From the NCBI RefSeq assembly GCF_036421915.1, contig NZ_JAZGOM010000015.1: a DNA stretch of 64,000 bases; one strand, 5' to 3'. This stretch comes from Georgenia_A wangjunii (GTDB taxonomy: Bacteria; Actinomycetota; Actinomycetes; Actinomycetales; Actinomycetaceae). The position numbers and the translations under genes are program-made. The notes under the pieces were generated by a model, which saw nothing but the letters and a program-made list of their open reading frames with translations, did no database searches and was not told the DNA's origin. Below, one piece after another: positions 63,758 through 64,000 of the stretch. Each line of letters starts with the position of its first letter. The first letter of the stretch is position 1.

Positions 63758-64000
63758 ATGACACGACGCACCGTCGGCGCTCGCTGCGCGCCGGTCCTCG
63801 CCCTCTCCGCCTGCCTCGCCCTCGTGCTCGCCGGCTGCGGCTCCGCCGAGGCGGGCGCACAGGGCGGCGAGAGCATCGAGCTCGGGCCGCTCGACGAGTA
63901 CGTCGAGCAGGCCTACGGCGAGTTCGACGAGGACCAGATGACCCGCGAGATGCAGGACGTCGAGGAGGCCGTCGCCGCGTGCATGGCCGAGGAGGGCTTC
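63758..64000 (+). CDS. Lipoprotein of unknown function, N-terminal part (cut by window edge)
   Basis: The first 81 codons of an open frame that runs off the window: a lipoprotein signal (RCAPVLALSACLALVLAGCGS, lipobox LAGC), then an acidic helical region with ELGPLDEYVEQAYGEFDEDQMTREMQDVEEAVAACMAEEGF. The ACMAEEGF phrase is typical of actinobacterial secreted proteins of unknown function. ATG 63758 follows GAAGGAGAG. A TTGACC hexamer at about 63702 could be a -35. Confidence 0.75.
   Translation, partial: MTRRTVGARCAPVLALSACLALVLAGCGSAEAGAQGGESIELGPLDEYVEQAYGEFDEDQMTREMQDVEEAVAACMAEEGF

Overview
The window is very GC-rich DNA from an actinobacterium, most likely a Micrococcales member (Georgenia/Cellulomonas-like). 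This is an inference from the GC-rich codon use, GTG/TTG starts, likely leaderless promoters, DtxR/IdeR iron control, LPSTG cell-wall anchors, an actinobacterial-type cysteine leader peptide and a c-di-AMP riboswitch before an NlpC/P60 hydrolase. No rRNA, tRNA, CRISPR array or insertion sequence was seen. Two single-N sites (48759 and 61229) look like unresolved contig joins; each makes one otherwise intact gene look broken.

1-11.6 kb: a peptide-type ABC transporter operon (binding protein, permease, amidohydrolase, permease, two ATPases, MFS exporter) is divergent from a YheO/DauR-like regulator that is translationally coupled to a MalY/PatB-type C-S lyase/aminotransferase. Four TCAA repeats at exact 20-bp spacing lie in the divergent promoter. 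A second, nearly identical MFS copy lies at the left edge, so the cassette sits between direct repeats.

11.7-24.5 kb: three consecutive giant surface proteins, each with a calcineurin-like phosphoesterase domain, an acidic or Pro/Thr-rich stalk and an LPxTG sorting signal. The first also has a phosphodiester glycosidase (NAGPA) domain, the second a purple-acid-phosphatase module and a beta-propeller, the third two lamin-tail domains. Each ends in a long hairpin terminator, and the third has a convincing PhoP (PHO) box. This looks like a cell-wall-attached phosphate-scavenging or phosphodiester-processing set.

24.6-43.3 kb: mostly housekeeping and accessory single genes: nadE, GNAT, small membrane proteins, an NCS2 purine permease, a MetE-like methyltransferase, MarR/MFS and TetR/MFS efflux pairs with visible operators, TrkH with a divergent KdpDE-like two-component system, heme oxygenase behind serC, a citrate-synthase-like protein that has lost its catalytic residues, and an IdeR-type iron regulator.

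43.4-52.6 kb: a c-di-AMP riboswitch and NlpC/P60 hydrolase, a tandem universal-stress protein, a DDAH-like amidinohydrolase, an orphan EspG-like protein, an SRPBCC protein, then a sulfur island. The sulfur island is a cysteine-rich leader peptide before a DAACS symporter (possibly cystine uptake), then an S-box SAM riboswitch before O-succinylhomoserine sulfhydrylase.

52.7-64 kb: a sortase-anchored GH84 glucosaminidase, then a sugar operon on the minus strand (binding protein, two permeases, GH32/68-like hydrolase, LacI regulator) divergent from a GH13 alpha-glucosidase around a perfect LacI-type operator. A lipoprotein gene runs off the right edge.
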